A stretch of 64,000 nt of DNA, taken from positions 31,421-95,420 of the forward strand of contig JAJZPC010000001.1 in the NCBI GenBank assembly GCA_021811385.1, given 5' to 3'. A model generated the notes under the pieces. That model was not told the DNA's origin. It saw only the letters and a list, made by a program, of their open reading frames with translations, and ran no database searches. This document shows, piece by piece, positions 16,497-25,697 of this stretch. The number at the start of each line of letters is the position of its first letter. Within the stretch, counting starts at the first letter, position 1. A program made the position numbers and the translations under genes. This DNA is from Deltaproteobacteria bacterium. GTDB taxonomy: Bacteria; Desulfobacterota; Desulfobulbia; Desulfobulbales; Desulfurivibrionaceae.

Positions 16497-17444
16497 GTGG
16501 CAAATAGCAGGTATCGCATCATCTTCATGGGCACCCCGGAGTTTGCCGTGCCCTCGCTGCAAGCCCTGCTCGACCACGGAGAAGAGGTGGTCGCCGTGGT
16601 CTGCCAGCCGGACAAACCCAAGGGGAGAGGCCGCAAGCTGAGCCCGCCCCCGGTCAAAGAACTGGCCCTGGCCGTCGGCCTCCCGGTTCTCCAGCCGACC
16701 AAGGTGCGAACCCCTGAGTTTTTAGAAGAGCTCCGCTCCTATCACCCGGATCTCATGGTGGTGACCGCCTACGGCCGCATCCTGACCGGGCCGGTGCTCA
16801 ACCTCCCGCGCCTGGGCACCATCAACGTGCACGGCTCGCTCCTCCCCAAATACCGGGGCGCGGCGCCGGTCCAGTGGGCGATATTGAACGGCGACACGGA
16901 AACCGGCATCACCATCATGCAGATGGACGAGGGCATGGACACCGGCGACATCCTCCTGCCGGAAAGCCTGGCCATTGAACCCGACGACACCGCAGGCACC
17001 CTGGCCGTGAAGATGGCCGACCTCGGCGGCCGGTTGTTGATCGAAGCGCTGGAACTGCTCAAGGGTGGGAATCTCCCCCCGCAGAAGCAGGACGACAGCC
17101 TGGCCACCCCGGCGCCCCCGCTCACCAAGGAGTTGAGCCCCATCGACTGGCACAGGCCGGCCCGGGAAATCAGCTGCCAGATCAGAGGGTTGGACCCATG
17201 GCCCATGGCGCACACCACTCTGGAAGGCAAATGGCTGCGGTTCTTTGCCCCGCAGGTAATTCCCGGCCCGGTGCGCGAAGCGCCCGGCACCCTGTGCAGG
17301 GCCGACAAAACCGGCTTAACCGTGGCCACGGGCGAAGGGTATCTGCGCGCAGGCGAGGTGCAGCTTGAGGGCTCCAAGCGCATGGGCGTGGACGCCTTTC
17401 TGAGGGGCAGGCCGCTCGCAGCAGGGCTGCGGTTCCCCACATGA
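16497..17444 (+). CDS. fmt: Methionyl-tRNA formyltransferase
   Basis: Fmt formylates Met-tRNAfMet with 10-formyl-THF. The 315-residue product starts at GTG (16497) with a GAGGGGAA ribosome-binding site inside the def end. It shows RIIFMGTPEFAVPSL, then INVHGSLLPKYRGAAPVQWA with the catalytic Asn/His, and the substrate-helix region GITIMQMDEGMDTGDIL. The C-terminal tRNA-binding domain is present. Its stop overlaps the next start by ATGA. Confidence 0.96.
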   Translation: MANSRYRIIFMGTPEFAVPSLQALLDHGEEVVAVVCQPDKPKGRGRKLSPPPVKELALAVGLPVLQPTKVRTPEFLEELRSYHPDLMVVTAYGRILTGPVLNLPRLGTINVHGSLLPKYRGAAPVQWAILNGDTETGITIMQMDEGMDTGDILLPESLAIEPDDTAGTLAVKMADLGGRLLIEALELLKGGNLPPQKQDDSLATPAPPLTKELSPIDWHRPAREISCQIRGLDPWPMAHTTLEGKWLRFFAPQVIPGPVREAPGTLCRADKTGLTVATGEGYLRAGEVQLEGSKRMGVDAFLRGRPLAAGLRFPT

Positions 17445-18202
17445 CCCGGTTCCTGAAAAGCCGCATCTTTTACCTTGTTCTCATTCTGGCCGGGATCGGG
17501 GCCATTACCTTCTACGCGCTCCAGCAGGACAACCTGTTCGGCAGGGTTCTTGCCTACCTGCAAAATTCCCGGCAGCACGGAGAAGATATCCGGGAGGCCA
17601 TCCTGGCCAAGGGTGTCTTCGCGCCGCTCATCTTCATCTCCCTGCAGGTTCTCCAGGTGCTGATCGCCCCCATACCCGGCGAGGCAAGCGGCATCCTGGG
17701 CGGCTACCTCTTCGGCGCCATGCCCGCCTTTGCCTACTCCACCCTCGGGCTTACCATCGGCTCCATGCTGGCCTTTGTCATCGGCAGGCTGCTGAGCGAC
17801 CTGGTGCGCCGCCGGTTGGAACACGCCGCCTTCTATAAACGGTTCAACCATCTGGTCAGCAAGGGGGATTTTGCCATTCCCTTTATCCTCTTTCTCCTGC
17901 CCGGCTTTCCCAAGGATTCCCTGGCCTATCTGCTGGGCATGAGCCACATGCCGATGCCGGTATTCTTGTTCATCACCGCGGTGGGGCGGATCCCCGGCAC
18001 CCTGCTCCTTTCCTTCCAAGGGGCGGAGATCTACCAGGGCAACTACCTCAAATTTGCGATTCTCCTGGCGATCTCCGCCCTGATCGCCATCCCCTACGCC
18101 TTCTATCACAAACGGATTCTCGCCTGGCTCACCCGCTACAGCAGGCGGACCTTTCCCGACAACGGCAACACCAATCCTGGGCCACCGGAAAAAAATGACT
18201 GA
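17441..18202 (+). CDS. VTT-domain membrane protein (TVP38/TMEM64, DedA-like)
   Basis: The 253-residue integral membrane protein has an N-terminal transmembrane helix (FYLVLILAGIGAITFYAL) and the VTT core: PGEASGILGGYLFGA, a long hydrophobic stretch through LTIGSMLAFVIGRLL, then LLPGFPKDSLAYLLGMS. The family includes lipid scramblases and undecaprenyl-phosphate flippases, but the substrate here cannot be told. It overlaps fmt by 4 bases and larC by 8 bases. Confidence 0.88.
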   Translation: MTRFLKSRIFYLVLILAGIGAITFYALQQDNLFGRVLAYLQNSRQHGEDIREAILAKGVFAPLIFISLQVLQVLIAPIPGEASGILGGYLFGAMPAFAYSTLGLTIGSMLAFVIGRLLSDLVRRRLEHAAFYKRFNHLVSKGDFAIPFILFLLPGFPKDSLAYLLGMSHMPMPVFLFITAVGRIPGTLLLSFQGAEIYQGNYLKFAILLAISALIAIPYAFYHKRILAWLTRYSRRTFPDNGNTNPGPPEKND

Positions 18203-19388
18203 CCAGCGCACCATCGCCCATATCGACTGTTTTTCCGGGATCAGCGGCGACATGTTCCTTGGCGCCCTGCTCGATGCCGGGCTGCCGGAAGCGGAACTGC
18301 GCAGTCAGCTTGCCCTGCTCGGCCTTGACGGCTACACCCTGACCGTGGGCAAAAAAACCTGCGGGGCCATCGCCGCCACCACTCTTTCGGTTGAAAGCAG
18401 CGAGAGCCATCCGCACCGCACCCTGACGGATATCCGACAGATCATCACCACCAGCAGCCTTGCGGAGCCGGTCAAGAAAACAGCGCTCTCCATCTTCTCC
18501 GTGCTGGCCGAGGCCGAGGCCAAGGTGCATGGCAAGCCGGTGGAAACCGTGCATTTCCATGAGGTGGGGGGAATCGACGCTATTGTGGATATAGTCGGCG
18601 CGGCCATCGGCCTTGATGCCTTGCACATCACCCGGTTGCATTGCGCCCCCTTGCCCATGCCCAGTGGCTGGGTCCGGTGCGCCCACGGTCTGCTGCCCCT
18701 GCCGGCCCCGGCGGTCTGCGAGTTGCTGCAAGGGGCGCCCACCTACGGGGTGGAGCTGAGCCAGGAACTGGTCACCCCCACCGGCGCGGCCATAGTCAAG
18801 GCGCTGGCCGCCGATTTCGGCCCCATGCCAGCCATGACCATGACCGGGGTAGGCTACGGGGCGGGCAGCCAGGAGCTGAGCAATGGTCAACCCAATCTCC
18901 TCCGCCTGATCCTGGGCACCGCCCGAATCGCGGTCGAAGCCCAGGAGGTGGAGGTGATCGAAACCCATCTGGACGACTGGTCGCCGGAAACCTTCCCCTA
19001 TCTCAGCGAGCGACTCTTTGCCTTAGGCGCCCTGGATGTGGCCCTGATCCCCATCCAGATGAAAAAAGGACGGCCCGGCTTCCTGCTGCGGGTGATCTGC
19101 GACCGGACTGCATCCCTGGCCGCCAAGGAGTGCATCCTCAGCGAAACCACGGCCATTGGGTTGCGTTTTCGCACCGAACAGCGCTGGACCTTGCCCAGGG
19201 AGACCGGCACCGTTCCCACCCGCTGGGGTGCGGTACGGGTAAAGAAGGTAACGACTCCTGCCGGGGAGGTATTGACCCCGGAATACGAGGATTGCAAACG
19301 GGTGGCAATCGCACACAACGTCCCGATCAAAGCGGTGTACGCCGAGGTGGCTCGCGCCGAACGCACGGATTTCACAAAGGATACCTGA
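18195..19388 (+). CDS. larC: LarC: nickel-pincer nucleotide cofactor cyclometallase
   Basis: LarC inserts nickel into the pyridinium bis-thiocarboxylic acid mononucleotide made by LarB and LarE, giving the lactate-racemase-type NPN cofactor. The 397-residue product begins IDCFSGISGDMFLGALLDAGL, has the metal-rich VHFHEVGGIDAIVDIVGAA and the C-terminal nickel/CTP region IETHLDDWSPE. It is a single uninterrupted frame, unlike the larC1/larC2 frameshift arrangement of lactobacilli. No larA, larB or larE is nearby. It overlaps the upstream VTT gene and pgpA. Confidence 0.93.
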   Translation: MTDQRTIAHIDCFSGISGDMFLGALLDAGLPEAELRSQLALLGLDGYTLTVGKKTCGAIAATTLSVESSESHPHRTLTDIRQIITTSSLAEPVKKTALSIFSVLAEAEAKVHGKPVETVHFHEVGGIDAIVDIVGAAIGLDALHITRLHCAPLPMPSGWVRCAHGLLPLPAPAVCELLQGAPTYGVELSQELVTPTGAAIVKALAADFGPMPAMTMTGVGYGAGSQELSNGQPNLLRLILGTARIAVEAQEVEVIETHLDDWSPETFPYLSERLFALGALDVALIPIQMKKGRPGFLLRVICDRTASLAAKECILSETTAIGLRFRTEQRWTLPRETGTVPTRWGAVRVKKVTTPAGEVLTPEYEDCKRVAIAHNVPIKAVYAEVARAERTDFTKDT

Positions 19389-19840
19389 TGGATCGTCTGT
19401 TCATGACCATTGCCACCGGTTTCGGCGCGGGTTATCTGCCCAAGGCCCCCGGCACCTGGGGGTCGCTGGTGGCCCTGCCCCTGCATTTTTTCCTCCGCCA
19501 GCTACCGCCGAACCACTATGCCCTTGCCCTGGCGGGGATCTTTTTCATCGCCGTCATCACGGCCGGACAGGCGGAAAAGATCCTGGATCGCAAAGACCCG
19601 GGCGTGGTGGTGATCGACGAGGTCATCGGCATGCTCATCACCCTCATTGGTGCCCCGAACAACCCCCTGATCTGGCTGCTGGGATTTTTCATCTTCCGTT
19701 TTTTCGACATCTTCAAGCCCTACCCCATCCGGATCATCGACCAACGGATCAACGGCGGCATGGGCATTGTCCTGGACGATGTTCTGGCTGGAATTTACAG
19801 CCTTATTGTCCTGCAAGTTTTCTGCTATGCTGTACTTTGA
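19388..19840 (+). CDS. pgpA: Phosphatidylglycerophosphatase A
   Basis: PgpA dephosphorylates phosphatidylglycerol phosphate in the inner membrane. The 150-residue product has the family signature GFGAGYLPKAPGTWGSLVAL and VVIDEVIGML with acidic metal ligands, several membrane segments and FRFFDIFKPYPIR. The ATG at 19388 shares its first base with the end of the larC stop codon region (TGATG), indicating coupling. Confidence 0.95.
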   Translation: MDRLFMTIATGFGAGYLPKAPGTWGSLVALPLHFFLRQLPPNHYALALAGIFFIAVITAGQAEKILDRKDPGVVVIDEVIGMLITLIGAPNNPLIWLLGFFIFRFFDIFKPYPIRIIDQRINGGMGIVLDDVLAGIYSLIVLQVFCYAVL

Positions 19841-19924
19841 TAGGAAAAAACTCCCCGCTTCCGCAAGGTCCAGCCCCTTCTAGAGGCAGGCCTCCGGAGG
19901 CATTGTCTCCGGAGGCGCCGTGTC

Positions 19925-22900
19925 ATGCCCAAAAACAAACCCTCTCTCCATGGGTCTATATTTTTCCGCTTCATTCCTCCGGCCATCCGCCGCCTCTGCC
20001 TGCGGTTGGGCCAGGGGATGGCAATCCTCTTCACTGTCTACGCCCTGGCCGGATTCTTCCTTGCCCCCTCTCTGCTGAACAAATTCCTCCCGCAATACGC
20101 TGCGGAACAGCTGCACGCCCGGTTGACCATGGAGGCGATCCGGATCAACCCCCTTCTTTTCACCTGCGAAATCAAAGGGTTGCGCCTGACACAGGAGGGC
20201 GAAGGCGAACCGGTTCTTGCGGTGGAGCGGTTGTTCGTCGATTTTGAAACAGAAAGCCTGTTTCGCCGGGCCTGGACCTTTGCCGATCTGGTCATTGAAA
20301 AACCCGCCCTCCGCCTCGCAATCGACAACGATGGCCGTCTCAACCTGGCGCGGCTGAACCCCTCCGGCTCTGCCGGGGCAGAGGAACCGGCAATAAGTCC
20401 TGCCCCTGCCGAACCACACCCCCTGCCCCGCCTCTATCTCCAGCATTTTTCCCTGTCCGGCGGCTCGGCCAGCCTTACGGATCAGAGTAAAAAATCGCCC
20501 CCCAAGCCCTTTGCCATCGACCCGCTGAACATCGAGCTGGTCAAGGTCTCCACCCTACCCGAGCAGCGCGGGGCCTATGCGGTTTCCGCCGCCCTGCCCG
20601 AAGGCGGCTCCCTTGGTTGGAAGGGCACCCTGTCCCTTGCCCCGATTCTGGCCACCGGCTCTCTTGAGCTCAAGAACTTCAAACCCGCCACCATCTGGCG
20701 CTTTCTCCCGGAGCGGGTCCATATCGCTCCCCCCCCGGGCACCCTTGCGCTCACGGCAGACTACCGCTTTTCCTTGCCGGATGGGAAACCTGCCCTTGAG
20801 ATGCATCCTGTCGCCATCACACTCCAGGGCCTCGCTGTACAAGGCACGAACGCACCCCAGCCCCTCCTGACGCTCAACACGCTCACCGCCTCGGGCGGCC
20901 GGATCGATCTGGCCAAGCATCAGGTGCTGTTCCCGACCCTCGCTGTACATGGCCTTGCGGCAACAGCGAGCATGGATGCCAACGGGCGCGGCAACTGGGA
21001 GGGACTTGTCGAGCCAGAGGAGGACGAGGAGCCCACCGAGCCCTGGCAGATCGGGATTGACTCCCTCACCGTCGCCGACTCCACCGTGGGATTCAGCAGC
21101 GACAGCCCTGCCAATCCCATCAACCTCACCCTGGACCTGACCAAGCTCTCCCTGGCCAGCGCCACGGTTGACCTTGGCAAACGACAGGCGTCGGGCAAGC
21201 ATCTTGCCCTGTCCGGCGGCGGGCTTACCCTGAATCTGGGGATTGCATCCCCCGCGAAGGCTGCCCAAGCACCTGACAAGGGACATGAGCCGACCAGCCA
21301 GGAGCCTCCCTGGAAAACCTCCCTGGATCAACTTGCAATAAACGGCTTTCGGATCGGGTTCACCGACCAAGCCACCAAAATCGCCTACACCTTGCGCGAC
21401 CTCACCGCCGAGGTAAAAGACATCGGCCACCCCACCCAGCCCATCGCCTTCGATCTTAAAACCGGTGTCGAACAGGGCGGCGAGGCAACACTGCGCGGCA
21501 CCGCCTCCCAGAAAGGCGACCGGATCGAGACCCAGGCGCAGATCGCACGCTTTAGCCTCAAACCGCTGGATGGACTGGTTGACCGGAAAGCCGCGGTTGC
21601 TCTGGTTTCCGGCAGCCTCTCGGCGGATGTGCGCCTGCTTCGCACCCAAGGCGAACTCCAACAGGCCACCCTCACCCTCGACGGCGACGCCAGCATCAAC
21701 GATTTACACCTCAGGGAAGACGACACCGGCGACCGGCTCCTTGCCTGGAAAGAGGCGACGGTCAGCGGCCTTGCCTTAAGCCTCAACCCGGATCGCCTCA
21801 CCATCCGGGAGGTGCGGATGCAGGCGCCTGGAACAAAGATCATCATCTTCAAGGATAAGAGCATCAATCTTGCCAAACTCCGCAAGCAGGAGACCCAGCC
21901 GCAGCCTTCCGCGCCAGTCGCGGCAGACAAGGATCAAAAACCCTTTCCGGTGGCGGTGGAGCGGGTACGCCTGGAAAACGGCGTGGTGGATTTTGCCGAT
22001 TTCAGCCTGGTGCTGCCCTTTGCCACCCGTATCCATCAGTGCAGGGGCTCGGCCAACTCCATCTCCAGCGAACCGGCAAGCAAGCCCGCGCTCAAATTCG
22101 ACGGCAGGGTGGGCGAATTCGGCCAGGCCAAGGCGTCCGGCAGCCTGATGCCCTTTGCGCCCAAACGATTCACCGACATTACGGTGCTATTCCGCAACGT
22201 GGCCATGGCGCCCCTTTCCCCCTACACCGCAACCTTTGCCGGCCGGACCATCGCCTCGGGCAAACTCAACCTGGATCTTGAGTACAAGATCAAAGAGAGC
22301 GAGCTGGCCGGCAAAAACTCGGTGGTGATGGAGGACTTCACCCTGGGCGATCGGGTGGAGAGCCCCACCGCCATGAGCCTGCCCCTTGATCTGGCCATTG
22401 CCCTGCTCACCGACAGCCAGGGGAAGATCGATCTGGCGGTGCCGATCAACGGCAATGTGGACCATCCGGAATTTTCTTACGGAGTCGTTGTCCGGGAGGC
22501 GATATTCAACCTGCTCTCCAAGGTGGTGACTGCGCCATTCAGGGCGCTGGCCAGCCTGTTCGGCAGCGGGACGAAAAATCCGGACGCGGTTCTGTTCGAG
22601 CCGGGCAGGGCGGATGTGCCTCCTCCGGAGCAGGAAAAGCTCAAAGCAGTGAGCGGGGTGCTGGACAAGAAAAAACAGCTCGTCCTCACCGTACATGGGG
22701 GCTTTGATCCGGCCCTGGACGGGAGTGCGCTCAAAACCGCGCATATTCGCCAGGCCCTGGCGCAAAAACTTGGCGCAAAACTCAGAGCGGGCGAAGAGCC
22801 AGACCCTGTCGCCTTTGACAGCGGCAAGACCCAACGGGCACTGGAATCCCTGGCCGGAGATGAGAGACTGAAAACCGCGCTGGCCGAGTACGAAAAGGCC

Positions 22901-23182
22901 ACGGGCAACAAGGCCAAACGGGTGAACCCGGCCCTGGCCCTGATCGGCAAGGGAAGCGAGGACAGCGAGTTCTACCAGTCCCTGTTTGCATATCTGGTGA
23001 AAACCGCGCCCTTGCCCCAGGCGGAGCTCGCGAGGCTGGCCGAACAACGGGGCAAGGCAATCGCCCAGGAACTCACGGACCGGGCCGGAGCGGATAGCGC
23101 CCGAATCACCGTTGGCTCTGCCGTGCAGAGCCAAGAAGAAGACGGGGCCGTACCCGCCAAGCTGGAATTGGGGCTGCGCTGA
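19925..23182 (+). CDS. Large AsmA-like envelope protein (DUF748)
   Basis: The 1085-residue protein has one N-terminal membrane anchor (AILFTVYALAGFFLAPSLL) and then long beta-rich repeats of AsmA/DUF748 type, e.g. AEQLHARLTMEAIRINP and FVDFETESLFRRAWTFADL. Such bridge-like proteins are thought to carry phospholipid across the periplasm or to help outer-membrane biogenesis. The last 200 residues (FEPGRADVPPPEQEKL, then LVLTVHGGFDP) look like a degenerate OmpA-C-type fold. GGAGGC precedes the ATG. No partner gene adjoins. Confidence 0.85.
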   Translation: MPKNKPSLHGSIFFRFIPPAIRRLCLRLGQGMAILFTVYALAGFFLAPSLLNKFLPQYAAEQLHARLTMEAIRINPLLFTCEIKGLRLTQEGEGEPVLAVERLFVDFETESLFRRAWTFADLVIEKPALRLAIDNDGRLNLARLNPSGSAGAEEPAISPAPAEPHPLPRLYLQHFSLSGGSASLTDQSKKSPPKPFAIDPLNIELVKVSTLPEQRGAYAVSAALPEGGSLGWKGTLSLAPILATGSLELKNFKPATIWRFLPERVHIAPPPGTLALTADYRFSLPDGKPALEMHPVAITLQGLAVQGTNAPQPLLTLNTLTASGGRIDLAKHQVLFPTLAVHGLAATASMDANGRGNWEGLVEPEEDEEPTEPWQIGIDSLTVADSTVGFSSDSPANPINLTLDLTKLSLASATVDLGKRQASGKHLALSGGGLTLNLGIASPAKAAQAPDKGHEPTSQEPPWKTSLDQLAINGFRIGFTDQATKIAYTLRDLTAEVKDIGHPTQPIAFDLKTGVEQGGEATLRGTASQKGDRIETQAQIARFSLKPLDGLVDRKAAVALVSGSLSADVRLLRTQGELQQATLTLDGDASINDLHLREDDTGDRLLAWKEATVSGLALSLNPDRLTIREVRMQAPGTKIIIFKDKSINLAKLRKQETQPQPSAPVAADKDQKPFPVAVERVRLENGVVDFADFSLVLPFATRIHQCRGSANSISSEPASKPALKFDGRVGEFGQAKASGSLMPFAPKRFTDITVLFRNVAMAPLSPYTATFAGRTIASGKLNLDLEYKIKESELAGKNSVVMEDFTLGDRVESPTAMSLPLDLAIALLTDSQGKIDLAVPINGNVDHPEFSYGVVVREAIFNLLSKVVTAPFRALASLFGSGTKNPDAVLFEPGRADVPPPEQEKLKAVSGVLDKKKQLVLTVHGGFDPALDGSALKTAHIRQALAQKLGAKLRAGEEPDPVAFDSGKTQRALESLAGDERLKTALAEYEKATGNKAKRVNPALALIGKGSEDSEFYQSLFAYLVKTAPLPQAELARLAEQRGKAIAQELTDRAGADSARITVGSAVQSQEEDGAVPAKLELGLR

Positions 23183-23218
23183 AGGCAGTTCTTGCCAAAA
23201 TTCTCCCTGCGCTTGGCC

Positions 23219-23272
23219 TTGACAATGGCACACAGAAGATGCATACTGATGCATACAAAACATGCATCACAG
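23219..23272 (+). promoter_or_regulatory. vapBC promoter with overlapping ATGCAT operator sites
   Basis: TTGACA (23219-23224), 17-base spacer, CATACT (23242-23247). Three ATGCAT palindromes lie at and just after the -10 (23240, 23250 and 23263 region), placed for autorepression by an antitoxin dimer. The ATG of vapB is 36 bases beyond the -10. Confidence 0.6.
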
Positions 23273-23282
23273 GGGAACCTCC

Positions 23283-23480
23283 ATGAGAACGACACTGAAT
23301 ATCGAAGATACCTTGCTGGAAAAAGCTGCGAAATTGACCGGGATTACGGAAAAGACATCTCTGGTCAAACTCGGATTGCAGGCCCTCATTGCCAAGGAAA
23401 GCGCGAAAAGACTCGCCGGACTGGGGGGAACTGAAAAAAATCTGGAAATGATCCCGCGGCGAAGACCCGAGGAATCATGA
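23283..23480 (+). CDS. vapB: VapB-type antitoxin
   Basis: The 65-residue product begins MRTTLNIEDTLLEKA, a ribbon-helix-helix DNA-binding start, followed by GITEKTSLVKLGLQALIA. The C-terminal tail is charged (EMIPRRRPEES) and would wrap the toxin. The ATG at 23283 follows a GGGGAA ribosome-binding site. The stop lies one base before the toxin ATG. This family (DUF2191-like) pairs with PIN toxins. Confidence 0.9.
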   Translation: MRTTLNIEDTLLEKAAKLTGITEKTSLVKLGLQALIAKESAKRLAGLGGTEKNLEMIPRRRPEES

Positions 23481-23481
23481 T

Positions 23482-23838
23482 ATGATCCTGGTCGACACCT
23501 CGGTTTGGGTGGATCATTTACGGTCCGGAACCATCGGACTTGACGCATTATTGAATGACAACCAGGTCATCTGCCACCCGTTTATCATCGGCGAACTCGC
23601 TTGCGGATATCTCAAGAATAGAACGGAAATACTCGCCCTCCTCCAGGAACTTCCCATGGCGATCCGCGCAGATGACGAGGAGCTTATCACGTTCATTGAC
23701 GATTACACGCTGATGGGAAAAGGGCTGGGGTATATCGATATCCATCTGCTCATGTCCGCCATGCTGACCAAGGTTCCGCTCTGGACAATTGACAAGCGGT
23801 TGCATGAGATCTCCTTACAGCTTCGCTTAACCCATTGA
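23482..23838 (+). CDS. vapC: VapC-type PIN-domain ribonuclease toxin
   Basis: The 118-residue PIN protein has the acidic residues expected of a metal-dependent RNase: Asp5 in ILVDTSVWVDHL, Glu in IIGELACG, Asp in GYIDIHLL and Asp in LWTIDKRL. It is translationally coupled to the antitoxin. Many VapC toxins cleave tRNA or 23S rRNA, but the target here cannot be predicted. The following 219 bases up to 24058 hold no gene I can support. Confidence 0.93.
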   Translation: MILVDTSVWVDHLRSGTIGLDALLNDNQVICHPFIIGELACGYLKNRTEILALLQELPMAIRADDEELITFIDDYTLMGKGLGYIDIHLLMSAMLTKVPLWTIDKRLHEISLQLRLTH

Positions 23839-24057
23839 TATCGCGGGGCAGGCAGCAAAAATGACACTGAAATCGATCGAGGGAATCGATGTTGACGGGA
23901 AACCAACCTTCAGCCGAAGCAATTCAGGCCACAAGCTCCTTCATTCAAACAGCGATATTTTACAATCATGCTGGTGCCGTGCATGCGGACCAGGGTTTAA
24001 CCACACCACTCCATGCGGACAAAAATCAGGCTCCGTCCCCATTTTCCCAACCTGTAT

Positions 24058-24705
24058 ATGACAAAAATACTTTTCTCCATTCTGTTTTGTGCTGCGGCCT
24101 TTATGGCGAATGGCTGCGTCTCGGTGCAGATGAAGCCCTCTGCGGGGATGGGGCCTGATGTTTACCGAATCAGCGCCCTGGCTACCTCGAGAAAGATTAT
24201 TGGCGAAACCGTGACAATCGCCAAGGAGCGTTGCGCGCAGACGAACAAGCAGTACCTCTTTGTGAAAAATATTTTTCAGCACAGCAGCAACTTGGGCATC
24301 GACATGGTTTCCTATGAACTCTATTTTACCTGTGTCGAGGCCGGGGACCCGCGACTGAACGAACTGAAATCCCTGCTGAGTCCTGCTGAAAAAAAGGACG
24401 ATCAGGCTGGACAGACAAGCCCTGCCAAAGAACCGGTCCAGGAGAAGCCTTCGGTCAGCTCCGGCAAGGACGCTGCTCCTGCCCCGGATAAGCTGTCGCC
24501 GCCAAAAGACGAAAATCAGGGGCAGCAGGAGAAACCCGTCAAGGTTACCGAAGAGCAGGTGCGCGAAAAAAATCCACGGATTGCGGTGCCTGAGAGCATG
24601 CAGACGGATGACTCCCCCATCATCGAAGAGGATCTGGGCGGGCACCCCCTCGATAGGGAAAATTACCTAAAAAGAAGGTTTCGCAAGAAAAAACAGACCA
24701 AATGA
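24058..24705 (+). CDS. Lipoprotein of unknown function
   Basis: The 215-residue product has a lipoprotein signal peptide (ILFSILFCAAAFMANGC) with the predicted lipidated cysteine at 20. A small domain follows with Cys residues (AKERCAQTNKQYLFV, LYFTCVEAG), then a low-complexity Pro/Lys/Glu-rich linker and a basic C-terminus (YLKRRFRKKKQTK). I recognise no family. The ATG at 24058 is chosen over 24013 because it puts the signal peptide at the N-terminus. Confidence 0.7.
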   Translation: MTKILFSILFCAAAFMANGCVSVQMKPSAGMGPDVYRISALATSRKIIGETVTIAKERCAQTNKQYLFVKNIFQHSSNLGIDMVSYELYFTCVEAGDPRLNELKSLLSPAEKKDDQAGQTSPAKEPVQEKPSVSSGKDAAPAPDKLSPPKDENQGQQEKPVKVTEEQVREKNPRIAVPESMQTDDSPIIEEDLGGHPLDRENYLKRRFRKKKQTK

Positions 24706-24715
24706 CACCAAACAA

Positions 24716-24774
24716 ACGGGGGAGAAACGGGGTCGGGGAAACGGAGAAACGGGAAACGGAGAAACGGGGTCGGG
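24716..24774. repeat. G-rich short direct repeats next to a RAYT gene
   Basis: GGAGAAACGGGGTCGGG occurs exactly at 24721-24737 and 24758-24774, with a shortened copy (GGAGAAACGGG) at 24743-24753. RAYT transposases are typically found beside short repeats of this kind. The remaining bases to 24872 are AT-rich with no gene. Confidence 0.7.
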
Positions 24775-24872
24775 CCAAGATAACATCTTAATTTAACAGA
24801 GCAAAAGCGCAATACCTTGATTAATTACGGCCTTAATCAGTCTTTTTTGGTTTATAAAAGGTGATTTGCAAT

Positions 24873-25697
24873 ATGGCACGAGCGAAGCGGCACTACCTCC
24901 CTGGTCAAGTGTGGCATCTGACGCACCGGTGTCACAAACGGGAGTTTTTGCTCAAGTTCCGCAAGGATCGTCAAAGCTGGATGCAGTGGTTGTATGAGGC
25001 GAAAAAGCGCTATGGGCTTGTAATCTTCAATTACACAGTAACGTCCAACCATATTCATCTTCTGGTGCTCGATGCCGGTGACCGTCATGTGATCCCCCGG
25101 TCGATGCAACTGCTGGCCGGACGTGTCGGCCAGGAACATAACCGACGCAAGAATCGCAAGGGAGCCTTTTGAGAAGACAGATACCATGCGACCGCAGTGG
25201 AGAAGGGAGAGCATCTGTGCCGCTGCCTTGTGTACATGGATCTCAATATGGTTCGGGCCGGGGTTGTGTCGCATCCGGCGGAATGGGAGCATGGCGGCTA
25301 TAACGAGATCCAGCAACCGCGCCAAAGGAAATCGCTGATTCATTATGACGCGCTGTGCAGCCATCTTGGCATCGGCAAGTATGAACACTTGAGGGAGTCA
25401 CATCGGGAATGGGTGGAAGCCGCTCTCAAGGCAAAGAGCCATTGCCGGGGAAGATGTGAACCGGTCTCTGGGGTGTCACTGCTGGGAAGCGAGCTTGAAG
25501 GACTTCGGATGCGGTGCTGCCAACCGGTGTCAAAAACTCTGCGGCCCTGCCCAGGGGAGAAGGGCTGGGCAAGGCCGCAGTCGCCCCGGCGGTGGAGGGG
25601 GATTACTGCCGGTGCTGAAGGCGATCACTGGGCGCGGACCTTTCCACCAATCATAAAAGCCGCGCTCACCAAAAAAAGATTCTTCACAATATACTGA
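24873..25697 (+). pseudogene. REP-associated tyrosine transposase (RAYT/Y1), broken by one stop
   Basis: The N-terminal half begins MARAKRHYLPGQVWHLTHRC and contains the HUH motif SNHIHLLVL. After RRKNRKGAF the frame meets TGA at 25170-25172 and then continues in the same frame with EDRYHATAVEKGEHL and YMDLNMVRAGVVSHP, both core RAYT motifs. Relatives have Trp at the stop (GAFWEDRYHAT), so TGG to TGA is the simplest event. The last 90 or so codons (after EAALKAK) no longer resemble RAYTs and look decayed. AGGTGA precedes the ATG at 24873. RAYTs mobilise short repeats as single-strand DNA. Confidence 0.85.

Noticed and set aside
16769..18253. 494-codon open frame on the minus strand
   Set aside because: It lies antisense to fmt and the VTT membrane gene, both clear families; the translation is low-complexity and matches nothing.
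24716..24774. CRISPR array
   Set aside because: The repeats are 11-17 bases, touch each other without unique spacers of constant length, and no cas gene is present; they fit RAYT-associated repeats.
25170..25172. TGA in the RAYT gene as a second selenocysteine codon
   Set aside because: The aligned residue in the family is Trp, not Cys, no redox motif is near, and a TGG-to-TGA nonsense change explains it.
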